From: an uncultured Anaerococcus sp.
GTDB taxonomy: Bacteria; Bacillota; Clostridia; Tissierellales; Peptoniphilaceae
Direction: 5' to 3'
Assembly (NCBI RefSeq): GCF_943912385.1
Contig: NZ_CALTTY010000001.1
Span: forward strand, 1 to 64,000
Length of the DNA: 64,000 nt
Part shown: positions 1-7,122 of the stretch, in pieces
Layout of the letters: each line of letters opens with the position of its first letter
How positions within the stretch are numbered: the first letter of the stretch is position 1
Notes under the pieces: model-generated
What the model saw: the letters and a program-made list of their open reading frames with translations, nothing else
The model's database searches: none
Told to the model about the DNA's origin: nothing
Translations under genes and position numbers: made by a program

Positions 1-116
1 TTTTTGTTCATTGAACAACAATCTAATTTTTCATTTCCAAAAGATTTTTTATTTTCTTTTGCTAGATTTTTCAAGAATTTTTCCCATCTATTTTTTATTG
101 ATTCAAAGATTTTCAT
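1..116 (-). CDS. LDCC-motif small putative metal-binding protein (partial)
   Basis: The reverse strand opens at an ATG at 116 and stays open to the window edge, so the C-terminus is missing. The visible 38 residues are lysine-rich and helical (MKIFESIKNRWEKF...) and end near LDCCSMNK. A strong Shine-Dalgarno (GAGGAGGT) lies just upstream, and a TATAAT -10 lies at 166-161. The Leu-Asp-Cys-Cys motif after a short basic helix matches, from memory, a family of very small clostridial proteins annotated as LDCC-motif putative metal-binding proteins. Their function is not established. The good ribosome site and promoter make it a real gene; the family call is tentative. Confidence 0.55.
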   Translation of the reverse strand, partial: MKIFESIKNRWEKFLKNLAKENKKSFGNEKLDCCSMNK

Positions 117-221
117 ATTTTACCTCCTCGGGTAATTATTTGTAAACTTTCTACAATAATATTATACCGGAAAAAATTATTTTTTAAATTTTTTATCTCC
201 CTTTTTCATATCCCATCATTA

Positions 222-536
222 AAGAAGGGTATGTTTCTTTAATGATTGTGGTTCAAATGTTCCTTCTCTATCTCTTGGTATGTTTAAATCTATATTTCAA
301 TAAGATGATCTTACTGTTTTTTTACTTGTACCATTTCATGTATTAAGGCTTAGTGGTTTTTCTCCATATTCATAGTCTAAATGCTCATCTAATTCTGCCT
401 TTAAAATCTCTTCCATGGTATCGCCTAGAAGGTCTTTTAAAGCTTCTTGAATATCTTGTGCACTTTGAGGCTGGTATTCTTAAATTAACATTTTTGCTAT
501 TTTGTTTCTTTTTGTCTCTGGTCTTTTTCTTGGCAT
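222..536 (-). pseudogene. IS256-family transposase, 5' fragment with nonsense mutations
   Basis: Reading from an ATG at 536 on the minus strand gives MPRKRPETKRNKIAKMLI, a stop, then EYQPQSAQDIQEALKDLL, a helical stretch ending DEHLDYEYGEKPLSLNT, a TGA, NGTSKKTVRSSY, a TGA, and NIDLNIPRDREGTFEPQ. This is the conserved N-terminal region of IS256-type Mutator transposases, including the PRDREGxFEPQ motif. Three in-frame stops occur within about 90 codons and the catalytic DDE core is absent, so the gene is dead. The two TGA codons sit where Arg and Gly would be expected, which fits single-base decay better than recoding. Confidence 0.75.
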
Positions 537-543
537 AAAAATT

Positions 544-579
544 CCTCCTGATTAGTTTTTACTTACCCTAATCAGGAGG
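544..579 (-). promoter_or_regulatory. 12-bp hairpin sequestering the transposase ribosome binding site
   Basis: CCTCCTGATTAG (544-555) and CTAATCAGGAGG (568-579) form a perfect 12-bp inverted repeat with a 12-nt loop. On the minus strand the 3' arm contains the AGGAGG Shine-Dalgarno, seven bases before the transposase ATG at 536. A transcript reading in from outside the element would fold this stem and hide the ribosome site. Several insertion sequences use this to limit translation from read-through mRNA. Confidence 0.6.
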
Positions 580-622
580 TTTCTATACACAAAATTTTAC
601 ACAGTCTCGCCTTTTACTATGG

Positions 623-1840
623 TTAAATTTCAGTTTTTTTGTAGTCTTCAGCTATAACTTTTGCAAGCTCTCTAAGTTCTTCAACATTAGGTTCTTTTAC
701 AGCTGAGTTAATTTTTACATCTTCACCGATGTAGTTTAACTTGGCTGGTTCTAGGATTTCTTTTGAAATCTCAAGACTTCTACCACCCCATGACCAGTTG
801 TTTAGGAAAGATACTGTTCTGTTTTTATATCCTGTTCCTACTAGTTCTCTTAGGAAGGCATCCATTTTGTAGTATAGGCCAGCATTGTAGTTGATTGGAG
901 CAAATACTTGGTGGCTAAATCTGTGGCAGTCTGCTATTGGGTATGAGTAGTCCCAGTCAGATATGTCGTAAAGAGCTATATCTTCAACTCCTTCTTGGGC
1001 TAGGAAGTTTGCTAGGATGTCGCTTGCTTGTTCTGTTCCACCGTACATAGATGAGTATACGATTGCTACACCCTTTTGTTCTGGGGTAAAGCCTGCCCAG
1101 TGATTATATTTTTCAAGGATAAAGTTAATTGAGTCAGCATCCTTATAAACTGGTCCGTGTAATGGAAGGATGGCATTGATATCAAGTCCTTCAACCTTTT
1201 TAAATAGGTTTTGAACCATCTTACCTTGCTTACCTACTATATTTATATAGTAACGTCTGGCTTGTTCTAACCAGTCACCCTTGTGGATTACCTTGTCTGC
1301 TTCGATGTTACCTGCGATTGCGTTAAAGGCACCAAAAGCATCTGCTGAGAAGAAGAGACCTTCTGTTGTTTCATAGGTCATGAATACTTCTGGCCAGTGA
1401 ACCATTGGAGCAAAGACAAATTTAAGGTTTCTCTTACCGATGTTTAATTCATCGCCATCTTTGATTTCTACATACCTGTCCTTGTAGTCATCATTATAGA
1501 ATTGTTCAAAGAACTTGTGGGTCTTAGCATTTCCAACGAATTTACAATTTGGGTGCTCTTTTAAGATAAAATCAATGTTTCTGCAGTGGTCTGGTTCCAT
1601 ATGGCTTACTATTATATAGTCAAGCTCTTCGCCATCGAGGGCAGCTTTTACATTTTCTAGGTATTGTCTGGTAAATGCACCTTCAACAGAATCCATAAGG
1701 ACATTTTTTTCGTCTTTAATTATAAAGGCGTTGTAAGAAACTCCGTTTGGTACTTCAAACATATTTTCAAACCTATTGATTCTACGGTCATTAACACCTA
1801 CCCAATATATATTATCGAGTACTTCAATTATATTATGCAT
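623..1840 (-). CDS. fprA: FprA-family A-type flavoprotein (flavodiiron protein)
   Basis: This 405-residue protein has the two-domain layout of flavodiiron O2/NO reductases. The N-terminal metallo-beta-lactamase-like domain carries the diiron ligand motif HMEPDH (H80, E82, D84, H85), a further His in MVHWPE, an Asp in FSADAFG and a His in LPLHGPVY. The C-terminal flavodoxin domain has the FMN phosphate loop VYSSMYGGTEQ. In anaerobes these enzymes reduce O2 to water, or NO to N2O, using electrons from rubredoxin or NADH systems. The gene is a single unit, divergent from the acyl-CoA dehydrogenase fusion, with a Fur/PerR-like box between the two. The start has a good ribosome site (AAGGAGAA). 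Confidence 0.93.
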   Translation of the reverse strand: MHNIIEVLDNIYWVGVNDRRINRFENMFEVPNGVSYNAFIIKDEKNVLMDSVEGAFTRQYLENVKAALDGEELDYIIVSHMEPDHCRNIDFILKEHPNCKFVGNAKTHKFFEQFYNDDYKDRYVEIKDGDELNIGKRNLKFVFAPMVHWPEVFMTYETTEGLFFSADAFGAFNAIAGNIEADKVIHKGDWLEQARRYYINIVGKQGKMVQNLFKKVEGLDINAILPLHGPVYKDADSINFILEKYNHWAGFTPEQKGVAIVYSSMYGGTEQASDILANFLAQEGVEDIALYDISDWDYSYPIADCHRFSHQVFAPINYNAGLYYKMDAFLRELVGTGYKNRTVSFLNNWSWGGRSLEISKEILEPAKLNYIGEDVKINSAVKEPNVEELRELAKVIAEDYKKTEI

Positions 1841-1942
1841 ATTTTCTCCTTATAATTTTTATAATTCTCTTTCTCTCATTATACTATAAATTGGCTAATA
1901 TTAAATGTTTTTAAATTTATAAAAATATTATATGAAAATGTT

Positions 1943-1973
1943 TTGACACCATGAGAATGGGTATCATTATATT
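1943..1973 (+). promoter_or_regulatory. Promoter with Fur/PerR-like operator upstream of the acyl-CoA dehydrogenase fusion
   Basis: A TTGACA -35 lies at 1943-1948 and a TATATT -10 at about 1968-1973 (19-bp spacer; ATTATA at 17 bp is an alternative). Inside the spacer, 1952-1966 reads TGAGAAT-G-GGTATCA, which matches 11 of 14 arm positions of the 7-1-7 Fur-family consensus TGATAAT-N-ATTATCA. A repressor bound here would block the promoter. The site is also in the fprA divergent region. Which Fur paralogue might bind is unknown. Confidence 0.5.
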
Positions 1974-2016
1974 ATTAGCGAAATAAATATGATGGAAAAT
2001 ATGTTAAGGAGATAAT

Positions 2017-3711
2017 ATGTCATTTAATTTACCAAAAGATTTAGAAGAGTTTAGAAAAGTCGTTAGGGAATTTGCTGAGGAAAAGGTTAAGCCAATTGCC
2101 TTCCACCTTGACCAAACCAAGGAATTTCCAGCTGATATTGTTAAAGAAATGGGAGAGATGGGCCTTATGGGTATCCCATTTGATGAAAAATATGGCGGAG
2201 CAGGTCTTACAAATGAACACTATGCCATAGCTGTTGAAGAATTATCAAGGGTAGATGGTGGTGTTGGTGTAATTTGCTCAGCCCATACTTCACTTGGTAC
2301 TTGGGGTATCAATGAGTTTGGTTCAGAAGAGCAAAAAGAAAAATACCTAAGACCCCTAGTTGACGGTACTCAAATCGGTGGTTTTGGACTTACAGAAGAA
2401 AATGCTGGTTCAGACTCAGCAGGTACAAAAACAACAGCAGTCGACAAGGGAGATTACTACCTATTAAATGGTAAGAAAATTTTTATCACAAATGCTCCAG
2501 CAGCTCAAACATATTTAGTTACAGCAGTTACAGAACCGGGTAAAGGCAACCACGGTATATCAATGTTTATTGTTGATAAGGACTTTGAAGGATTTACCTT
2601 CTCTGAACCATATGACAAATTGGGTATCAGATCTTCAATTACCGCTGAACTTCACTTTAAAGATGTTAAAGTTCCAAAGGAAAACCTCCTTGGTGAATTA
2701 AATAAGGGATTCAAATATGCCATGATGATCCTAGATGGTGGTAGGATTGGTATAGCTTCACAAGCTCTTGGTATTGCCCAAGGTGCCTATGAGTCTGCCC
2801 TTGACTATGCTATGTATAGGGAACAATTTGGTAAGGCTGTAGGACGTTTCCAATATAACTCCTTCACCCTTGCACAAATGGCAACAGAGCTTAAGGCATC
2901 AAGACTTTTAATCTACGATGCAGCTAAGAAAAAAGACAAACATGTTAAGGGATATGGTAAGGATGCTGCTATGGCTAAGCTTTACGCATCAGACCTAGCT
3001 GAAAGACTAACATCTGAAGCCCTACAGCTATATGGTGGTTCTGGATTTATTAAGGGATCTGATGTTGAAAGATTCTACAGAGATGCTAAAATTACTCAAA
3101 TCTATGAAGGTACAAATGAGATTATGAAGCTTGTAATATCAGGCTACATCCTTCCTAGAGATAAAAAAGCTAAGGCTGAGAAAGAAGCTTCAAAGGCTAA
3201 GGCCAAAGAAGAAAGCCAAGATACAAATAAGAAAGAAATCTTTACAGGAGATCCAAAAGAAGCAGCTAAAAAGCTTGTAGAGGCCCTTGTGGCAGATGGT
3301 TATGACCTTAAGAAAGATGCTGTAGACCTTGAAGGACATGTAGAGGATGCCGACAGGGTTGTAGCTGTAGGTATGGGACTTGGTGAAGCTCAAAATGTTG
3401 AAATAGCAAAAGAGCTTGCCAATTTAACAGGATCTGTCCTTGGTTCATCAAGACCAGCAGCCCAAGTTAGAAAATACGTTCCACTAAGACAGTATATAGG
3501 TGTATCTGGTAGGAAATTTACTGGAGATCTATATATAGGAATTGGTATTTCAGGAGCAGTCCAACACTTAAGAGGCGTACAAGATGCTAAGAAAGTTGTT
3601 GTAATCAACAATGATGAATCAGCACCATTTTTCAAACACTGTGATTACGGTATAGTAGGTGACTTCCACGAAGTAGTTCCAGCCCTAATCGAAGAAATCA
3701 AAAACCTATAA
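2017..3711 (+). CDS. Acyl-CoA dehydrogenase fused to an ETF-alpha FAD-binding domain
   Basis: Residues 1-380 form a complete short-chain-type acyl-CoA dehydrogenase, with GFGLTEENAGSD, the FAD-contacting FITNAP segment and the catalytic base E364 in IYEGTNEI. A charged Lys/Glu/Ala linker (about 381-410) leads to residues 411-564, which match the C-terminal FAD domain of electron transfer flavoprotein alpha subunits: LGSSRPAAQVR, IGVSGRKF, LYIGIGISGAVQHL, INNDESAPFF and the CDYGIVGDF end. No ETF-beta-like or ETF-alpha N-terminal domain is present. The likely role is acyl-CoA oxidation or enoyl-CoA reduction with built-in electron transfer from the dehydrogenase flavin. Start: AAGGAGAT ribosome site. 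Monocistronic, ended by the terminator at 3733. Confidence 0.9.
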   Translation: MSFNLPKDLEEFRKVVREFAEEKVKPIAFHLDQTKEFPADIVKEMGEMGLMGIPFDEKYGGAGLTNEHYAIAVEELSRVDGGVGVICSAHTSLGTWGINEFGSEEQKEKYLRPLVDGTQIGGFGLTEENAGSDSAGTKTTAVDKGDYYLLNGKKIFITNAPAAQTYLVTAVTEPGKGNHGISMFIVDKDFEGFTFSEPYDKLGIRSSITAELHFKDVKVPKENLLGELNKGFKYAMMILDGGRIGIASQALGIAQGAYESALDYAMYREQFGKAVGRFQYNSFTLAQMATELKASRLLIYDAAKKKDKHVKGYGKDAAMAKLYASDLAERLTSEALQLYGGSGFIKGSDVERFYRDAKITQIYEGTNEIMKLVISGYILPRDKKAKAEKEASKAKAKEESQDTNKKEIFTGDPKEAAKKLVEALVADGYDLKKDAVDLEGHVEDADRVVAVGMGLGEAQNVEIAKELANLTGSVLGSSRPAAQVRKYVPLRQYIGVSGRKFTGDLYIGIGISGAVQHLRGVQDAKKVVVINNDESAPFFKHCDYGIVGDFHEVVPALIEEIKNL

Positions 3712-3732
3712 TTTAATTTAAATTTAGAGAGT

Positions 3733-3759
3733 AGGACCCGCCAAGGGTCCTCTTTTTTT
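3733..3759 (+). terminator. Rho-independent terminator after the dehydrogenase fusion
   Basis: AGGACCC (3733-3739) pairs with GGGTCCT (3745-3751) across a 5-nt loop and is followed by a run of T. Confidence 0.9.
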
Positions 3760-3796
3760 CTCTAGTTTATGGTAGAATAAGATTAAGAGGTTTAAA

Positions 3797-5590
3797 ATGA
3801 AAAGAAATATTAAAATAAAATCTGCAAATTTTCCTGTAGAACTAGGAAATGTTGCAGCAAATGTTAAAAAAATAAAAAATCTAATAAAAGAATCAGAAAT
3901 AGATAAGGTAAATATCCTAGCCCTACCAGAACTCTGCCTTACAGGAGCAAGTCTCTATGATGGATACCTAGAAGAGGACCTAATAGAGGCGGTAGAAAAA
4001 GGTCTAAAAGACCTAATCGATTTCAGCGATGACTTTGACTTAGCCTTTACTGTGGGCCTTCCACTAAAGACTGAATTTGGCCTTTATAATGGAATTGTTC
4101 TGGTAAAAAATGGCAAACTTCTAAGTATAAATACCAAAAAAAATCTAAAAAAATATGAAAAAACAATCTTTAAATCAGAGCCAAAGGGCTATGTCAAGGC
4201 CTTTGACTATGAACTTGATAGTAAAGATACTATTGATATTATTTCTGGTATAAAAATAGGAATTACAATCGGGGAAGATGAAGAGATGCCAATTCCAAAA
4301 TCCCTTATTCTAAAAAATCTAGGAGCCGATATAATACTTCATCCAGCGGCAGATCCCCGCAATATTTTCACAGAAGGAAATATTTACCAAAATATTGAAT
4401 TTCTGTCAAAAGACTGTATCTACGTTCACACATCAGCAGGCAAAGGAGAATCCTCTACAGACCTAGTCTACACTGGGTCAACTTATATTTTCCAAGATGG
4501 GAAATATTTCCTAGATAATCCTGCGGTTTTCCCTATGGAAAGTCATGAAATTGAAGGTGGAGAAAATTTTAATAATTTCACAGGAGAGGATTATTTTGTA
4601 GAGAAATTTCCATACCTGCCAGATTGTGAATATGATGAAGACTATTTAGAACAAGCTATGGACATTCAGGCTTTAAGTCTACTTCAAAGGATGAAAGCAG
4701 TCGGCACAGAAAAAACCTACATAGGCGTATCAGGTGGCATCGACTCGACAGCAGCCCTCCTTTCAATCGTGAGAGCCTACGAGATAGGGGGATTTGATAA
4801 GAAAAATATAGGGGCTATCACCATGCCAGCCTTTGGGACTAGTGATAGGACCAAGTCAAATGCCTATCTTCTATGTAAGTCTTTAGGTCTTGACCTTAAG
4901 GAAATAGATATATCTAAATCAGTAGCAGCCCACCTAGCTGACATAGGTCATGATGGAAAGACTCCTGACATAGCCTATGAAAATGCCCAGGCCAGGATGC
5001 GTACCCAGGTCTTATTTAACCTTGCCAATATGGGCGAAGGCCTTGTTATAGGAACAGGTGATTTGTCTGAAAATATGCAGGGCTTTGCAACCTATAATGG
5101 AGACCATATGTCATCTTACAGCCTAAATGCGACCCTAATGAAAACTGAGCTAAGGTATATGCTAAATTCCTATGCCTATTTTACAGATAATAAAGACCTA
5201 AAAAATGTTCTGATAGATATCTTAAAAACACCTGTATCTCCAGAGCTTGTAAGTAAAGAAGAAGGGGAAATCACCCAGATAACTGAGGATATCATAGGAC
5301 CTTATGAATTAATTGACTTTTTTATCTACCATCACCTAACCTACCATAAGAAAGCAAGTCTAATCCTAAAAGAAGCGACCCTTGCCTTTAATGATAGCTA
5401 TGACAAAAAAACAATTAAAAAATGGCTAGAATCATATTTTAAGAGATTTACCCAGTCTCAATTTAAAAGGTCTGCATCTGTGGATGGGCCAAATGTAACA
5501 GGTAGAAGCTTTTCACCAAGGATGGGCTTTAAAGTTCCATCTGACATGGGAAGTGAATTTTACCTAGGAGCTATGGATGAAGAAGAATAA
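3797..5590 (+). CDS. nadE: NAD+ synthetase (glutamine-dependent type, glutaminase Cys replaced)
   Basis: This 597-residue protein has the layout of glutamine-hydrolysing NAD synthetases: an N-terminal nitrilase-like amidase domain (about 1-260) and a C-terminal adenine-nucleotide alpha-hydrolase domain with the P-loop SGGIDST. It makes NAD+ from deamido-NAD+, ATP and a nitrogen donor. Of the amidase Glu-Lys-Cys triad, E45 (LPELCLTG) and K114 or K115 (NTKKNL) are visible. The usual Cys in the xxCED motif is G159 (ITIGEDE, codon GGG at 4271-4273). The glutaminase half should therefore be inactive and the enzyme ammonia-dependent. An AGAGG ribosome site precedes the ATG. The 3' end overlaps the next gene by 14 bp. 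Confidence 0.92.
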   Translation: MKRNIKIKSANFPVELGNVAANVKKIKNLIKESEIDKVNILALPELCLTGASLYDGYLEEDLIEAVEKGLKDLIDFSDDFDLAFTVGLPLKTEFGLYNGIVLVKNGKLLSINTKKNLKKYEKTIFKSEPKGYVKAFDYELDSKDTIDIISGIKIGITIGEDEEMPIPKSLILKNLGADIILHPAADPRNIFTEGNIYQNIEFLSKDCIYVHTSAGKGESSTDLVYTGSTYIFQDGKYFLDNPAVFPMESHEIEGGENFNNFTGEDYFVEKFPYLPDCEYDEDYLEQAMDIQALSLLQRMKAVGTEKTYIGVSGGIDSTAALLSIVRAYEIGGFDKKNIGAITMPAFGTSDRTKSNAYLLCKSLGLDLKEIDISKSVAAHLADIGHDGKTPDIAYENAQARMRTQVLFNLANMGEGLVIGTGDLSENMQGFATYNGDHMSSYSLNATLMKTELRYMLNSYAYFTDNKDLKNVLIDILKTPVSPELVSKEEGEITQITEDIIGPYELIDFFIYHHLTYHKKASLILKEATLAFNDSYDKKTIKKWLESYFKRFTQSQFKRSASVDGPNVTGRSFSPRMGFKVPSDMGSEFYLGAMDEEE

Positions 5591-6374
5591 AAAACTAATA
5601 GCAGGACTTGCCCTTGCCACTAGTCTATTCTTAGGAAATAATCTTTACAAGGAGGCCTTTGTGGGGGTTGAGAAGAAAGTGAAAATTACAAATCCTAATG
5701 TAAAAGATAAGGTAAAAATAACCCACATAACAGACTTTCATTCCAATGTCCTGTCAAACCTCGAAGAAGTTTTAGCAAATATAGAAGATTTCAATCCAGA
5801 TTTAATTTTCCTAACAGGAGACATGATTGACTATCCTACAGAAAAAAAGATTGAAAGGACCATGTATTTCCTAGAAAAGCTTTCAAAGCTTAAGATTAAA
5901 ACTTATTTTGTATCAGGAAACCACGAGGAAGTTTCAAATAAATCTGAAAAATTTTATGATAAATTAAAGACTTTATCTATAAAAAAGCTAGATAATGATG
6001 GAGAATTTATAAAAATCGGGGATAATAGGGTTTATGTGTATGGGGTCAGCTATTGGCAGGCATCACTTGATAAATTTAAGCCAGATGATAGTTTAAACCT
6101 AGTCCTTTCCCATTTTTCAAAGAGTATAAGGGATAATTATAATAAAGAAATCGACCTGGTATTTTCAGGCCACACCCACGGTGGCCAGGTCAGAGCACCC
6201 TTCATAGGGGCCTTTGTTGCACCAGGAGAGGGCTACCTACCAGACTATGATAGTGGGCTTTATACCTATAGGGATAGCCAGATTTATGTATCAAGCGGTC
6301 TTGGAAATACTTTCCTCCCACTAAGGTTTTTAGATCCTGTATCCTATTCTAATATAACCATTGTGCGTCCTTAG
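5577..6374 (+). CDS. Membrane-anchored metallophosphoesterase (YkuE-like)
   Basis: This 265-residue calcineurin-like phosphoesterase has the metal-binding motifs in order: ITDFHSN, LTGDMIDY, SGNHEE, an Asn/His region around LVLSHFS, and the paired histidines of SGHTHGGQ. An N-terminal hydrophobic segment after KKNKK suggests a signal anchor, so it probably acts at the outer membrane face, as related enzymes of cell-wall or UDP-lipid metabolism do. The substrate cannot be read from the sequence. It is translationally coupled to nadE. Its last codons and TAG stop lie inside the tRNA-Arg gene that follows, a 10-bp sense overlap. Confidence 0.85.
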   Translation: MKKNKKLIAGLALATSLFLGNNLYKEAFVGVEKKVKITNPNVKDKVKITHITDFHSNVLSNLEEVLANIEDFNPDLIFLTGDMIDYPTEKKIERTMYFLEKLSKLKIKTYFVSGNHEEVSNKSEKFYDKLKTLSIKKLDNDGEFIKIGDNRVYVYGVSYWQASLDKFKPDDSLNLVLSHFSKSIRDNYNKEIDLVFSGHTHGGQVRAPFIGAFVAPGEGYLPDYDSGLYTYRDSQIYVSSGLGNTFLPLRFLDPVSYSNITIVRP

Positions 6375-6438
6375 TTTAATGGTAAAATAAGGGTGTCCGA
6401 AGCCCAAGACCAGGGTTCGATTCCCTGAGGGCGTGCCA
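6365..6438 (+). tRNA. tRNA-Arg (anticodon CCG)
   Basis: A full cloverleaf folds by eye. The acceptor GCGTCCT (6365-6371) pairs with AGGGCGT (6428-6434) with two G-U wobbles, followed by discriminator G and an encoded CCA (6436-6438). The D stem is GTTT/AAAT with a GG-containing loop. The anticodon stem AGGGT/GCCCA has an A-A mismatch at 27-43. The anticodon CCG is at 6397-6399 after U33. The variable loop has 4 nt, and the T arm is CAGGG-TTCGATT-CCCTG. It reads Arg codon CGG. It has no promoter of its own and starts inside the preceding coding sequence, so it is probably cotranscribed with nadE. Confidence 0.85.
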
Positions 6439-6444
6439 GGAAGT

Positions 6445-6478
6445 ATAGAAGTGTTGATTATTCAATGCTTCTATTTTT
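6445..6478 (+). terminator. Terminator after tRNA-Arg
   Basis: ATAGAAGTGTTGA (6445-6457) pairs with TCAATGCTTCTAT (6462-6474) over 13 bp with two wobbles and a 4-nt loop, followed by TTTT. It ends the nadE-phosphoesterase-tRNA transcript. Confidence 0.85.
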
Positions 6479-6544
6479 ATATTGCTTATAAATATTGAAT
6501 TTTCCACAAATGTTGTACAATGTAAATAAGGACTGGAGGTTTTA

Positions 6545-6772
6545 ATGAGCGTTGTATCACTTAGACTAAATGAGGAAGAAAATAAATTGTTTAAAACATA
6601 TTCTAAACATACTGGTAAATCATTATCCGAACTTTTTAAATCTGCCCTTGCAAATCAAATTGAAGATGAACTTGATTACGAAACAGGGATCAAGGTTTTG
6701 AAAGATTTTGAAAAAAATCCTATAACCTATTCCATAGATGATTTAATTTTAGAATTAGAAAATGACTTATAG
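6545..6772 (+). CDS. RelB/ParD-like ribbon-helix-helix antitoxin
   Basis: This 75-residue acidic protein begins VVSLRLNEEENKLFKTYSK, the ribbon-helix-helix DNA-binding fold of RelB/DUF6290-type antitoxins. The C-terminal half (ITYSIDDLILELEN) would wrap the toxin. The gene overlaps the following RelE-type gene by 11 bp, the usual antitoxin-first order. It has a GGAGG ribosome site and its own promoter region after the tRNA terminator. The pair is probably autoregulated by the antitoxin or by the complex. Confidence 0.85.
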   Translation: MSVVSLRLNEEENKLFKTYSKHTGKSLSELFKSALANQIEDELDYETGIKVLKDFEKNPITYSIDDLILELENDL

Positions 6773-7034
6773 ATTAGTTGTTTCAGAAAATGTTAGAAAG
6801 AAAATTAAAAAAATGGACAAACATCTTGGACTAATGCTCGCAAAGGATATGAAAGCAAAGCTTGATAAGCTAGAAAATCCCATAAGGCTTGGCAAAGCTT
6901 TAAAGGGAGACTACAAAGGGCTGTGGCGTTATAGAATTGGTTCCTACAGGGTAATTTGTGACATTAGAGATGATGAGCTAATTGTCCTCGCTATTGATAT
7001 TTGTTATAGAAAAATTTCTATGATTAAGTATTAA
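6762..7034 (+). CDS. RelE/ParE-family toxin
   Basis: This 90-residue basic protein has the RelE/ParE fold markers: LVVSENVRKKIKKM at the N-terminus, then the LGKALKGDYKGLWRYRIGSYRVI core with conserved Arg and Tyr residues, and VLAIDICYRK at the end. RelE members cleave mRNA in the ribosomal A site; ParE members poison gyrase. The sequence fits RelE better (RYRIGSYRVICDI), but this is not decisive. It is translationally coupled to the antitoxin. The module sits directly downstream of a tRNA gene, a common insertion point for mobile DNA. Confidence 0.87.
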   Translation: MTYRLVVSENVRKKIKKMDKHLGLMLAKDMKAKLDKLENPIRLGKALKGDYKGLWRYRIGSYRVICDIRDDELIVLAIDICYRKISMIKY

Positions 7035-7035
7035 A

Positions 7036-7076
7036 AAGAGCTATCAAGATAAAAAATCTTTGATTAGCTCTTTTTT
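7036..7076 (+). terminator. Terminator after the toxin-antitoxin pair
   Basis: AAGAGCTA-TCAAGAT (7036-7050) pairs with ATCTTTGA-TTAGCTCTT, with a small internal asymmetry, and then a T run. It lies between convergent genes and may also serve the nuclease gene on the other strand. Confidence 0.8.
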
Positions 7077-7122
7077 CTTATAAGTATTGGATTTTACCAG
7101 CAAGCTTTATTTCTATACTAAC

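Larger units (their letters stand above)
222..608 (-). mobile_element. Remnant of an IS256-family insertion sequence
   Basis: A sequence of the type GAGACTGTGTAAAATTTTG, read on the minus strand from 608, looks like the terminal end of an IS256-type element. It is followed inwards by a hairpin and the 5' end of a transposase gene. Only about the first 100 codons of the transposase remain, and no second terminal repeat is visible before the LDCC gene, so the element is truncated. The surviving end lies 14 bp beyond the fprA stop codon. Confidence 0.65.

Noticed and set aside
222..536. TGA recoded as an amino acid in the transposase fragment
   Set aside because: The two TGA codons replace different residues (Arg and Gly), TAA also interrupts, and normal genes in the window use TGA as stop (purM). 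Decay is the simpler reading.
3931..3937. C47 of NadE as the missing glutaminase nucleophile
   Set aside because: It is two residues after the catalytic Glu, not in the xxCED position, so it cannot occupy the normal triad geometry.
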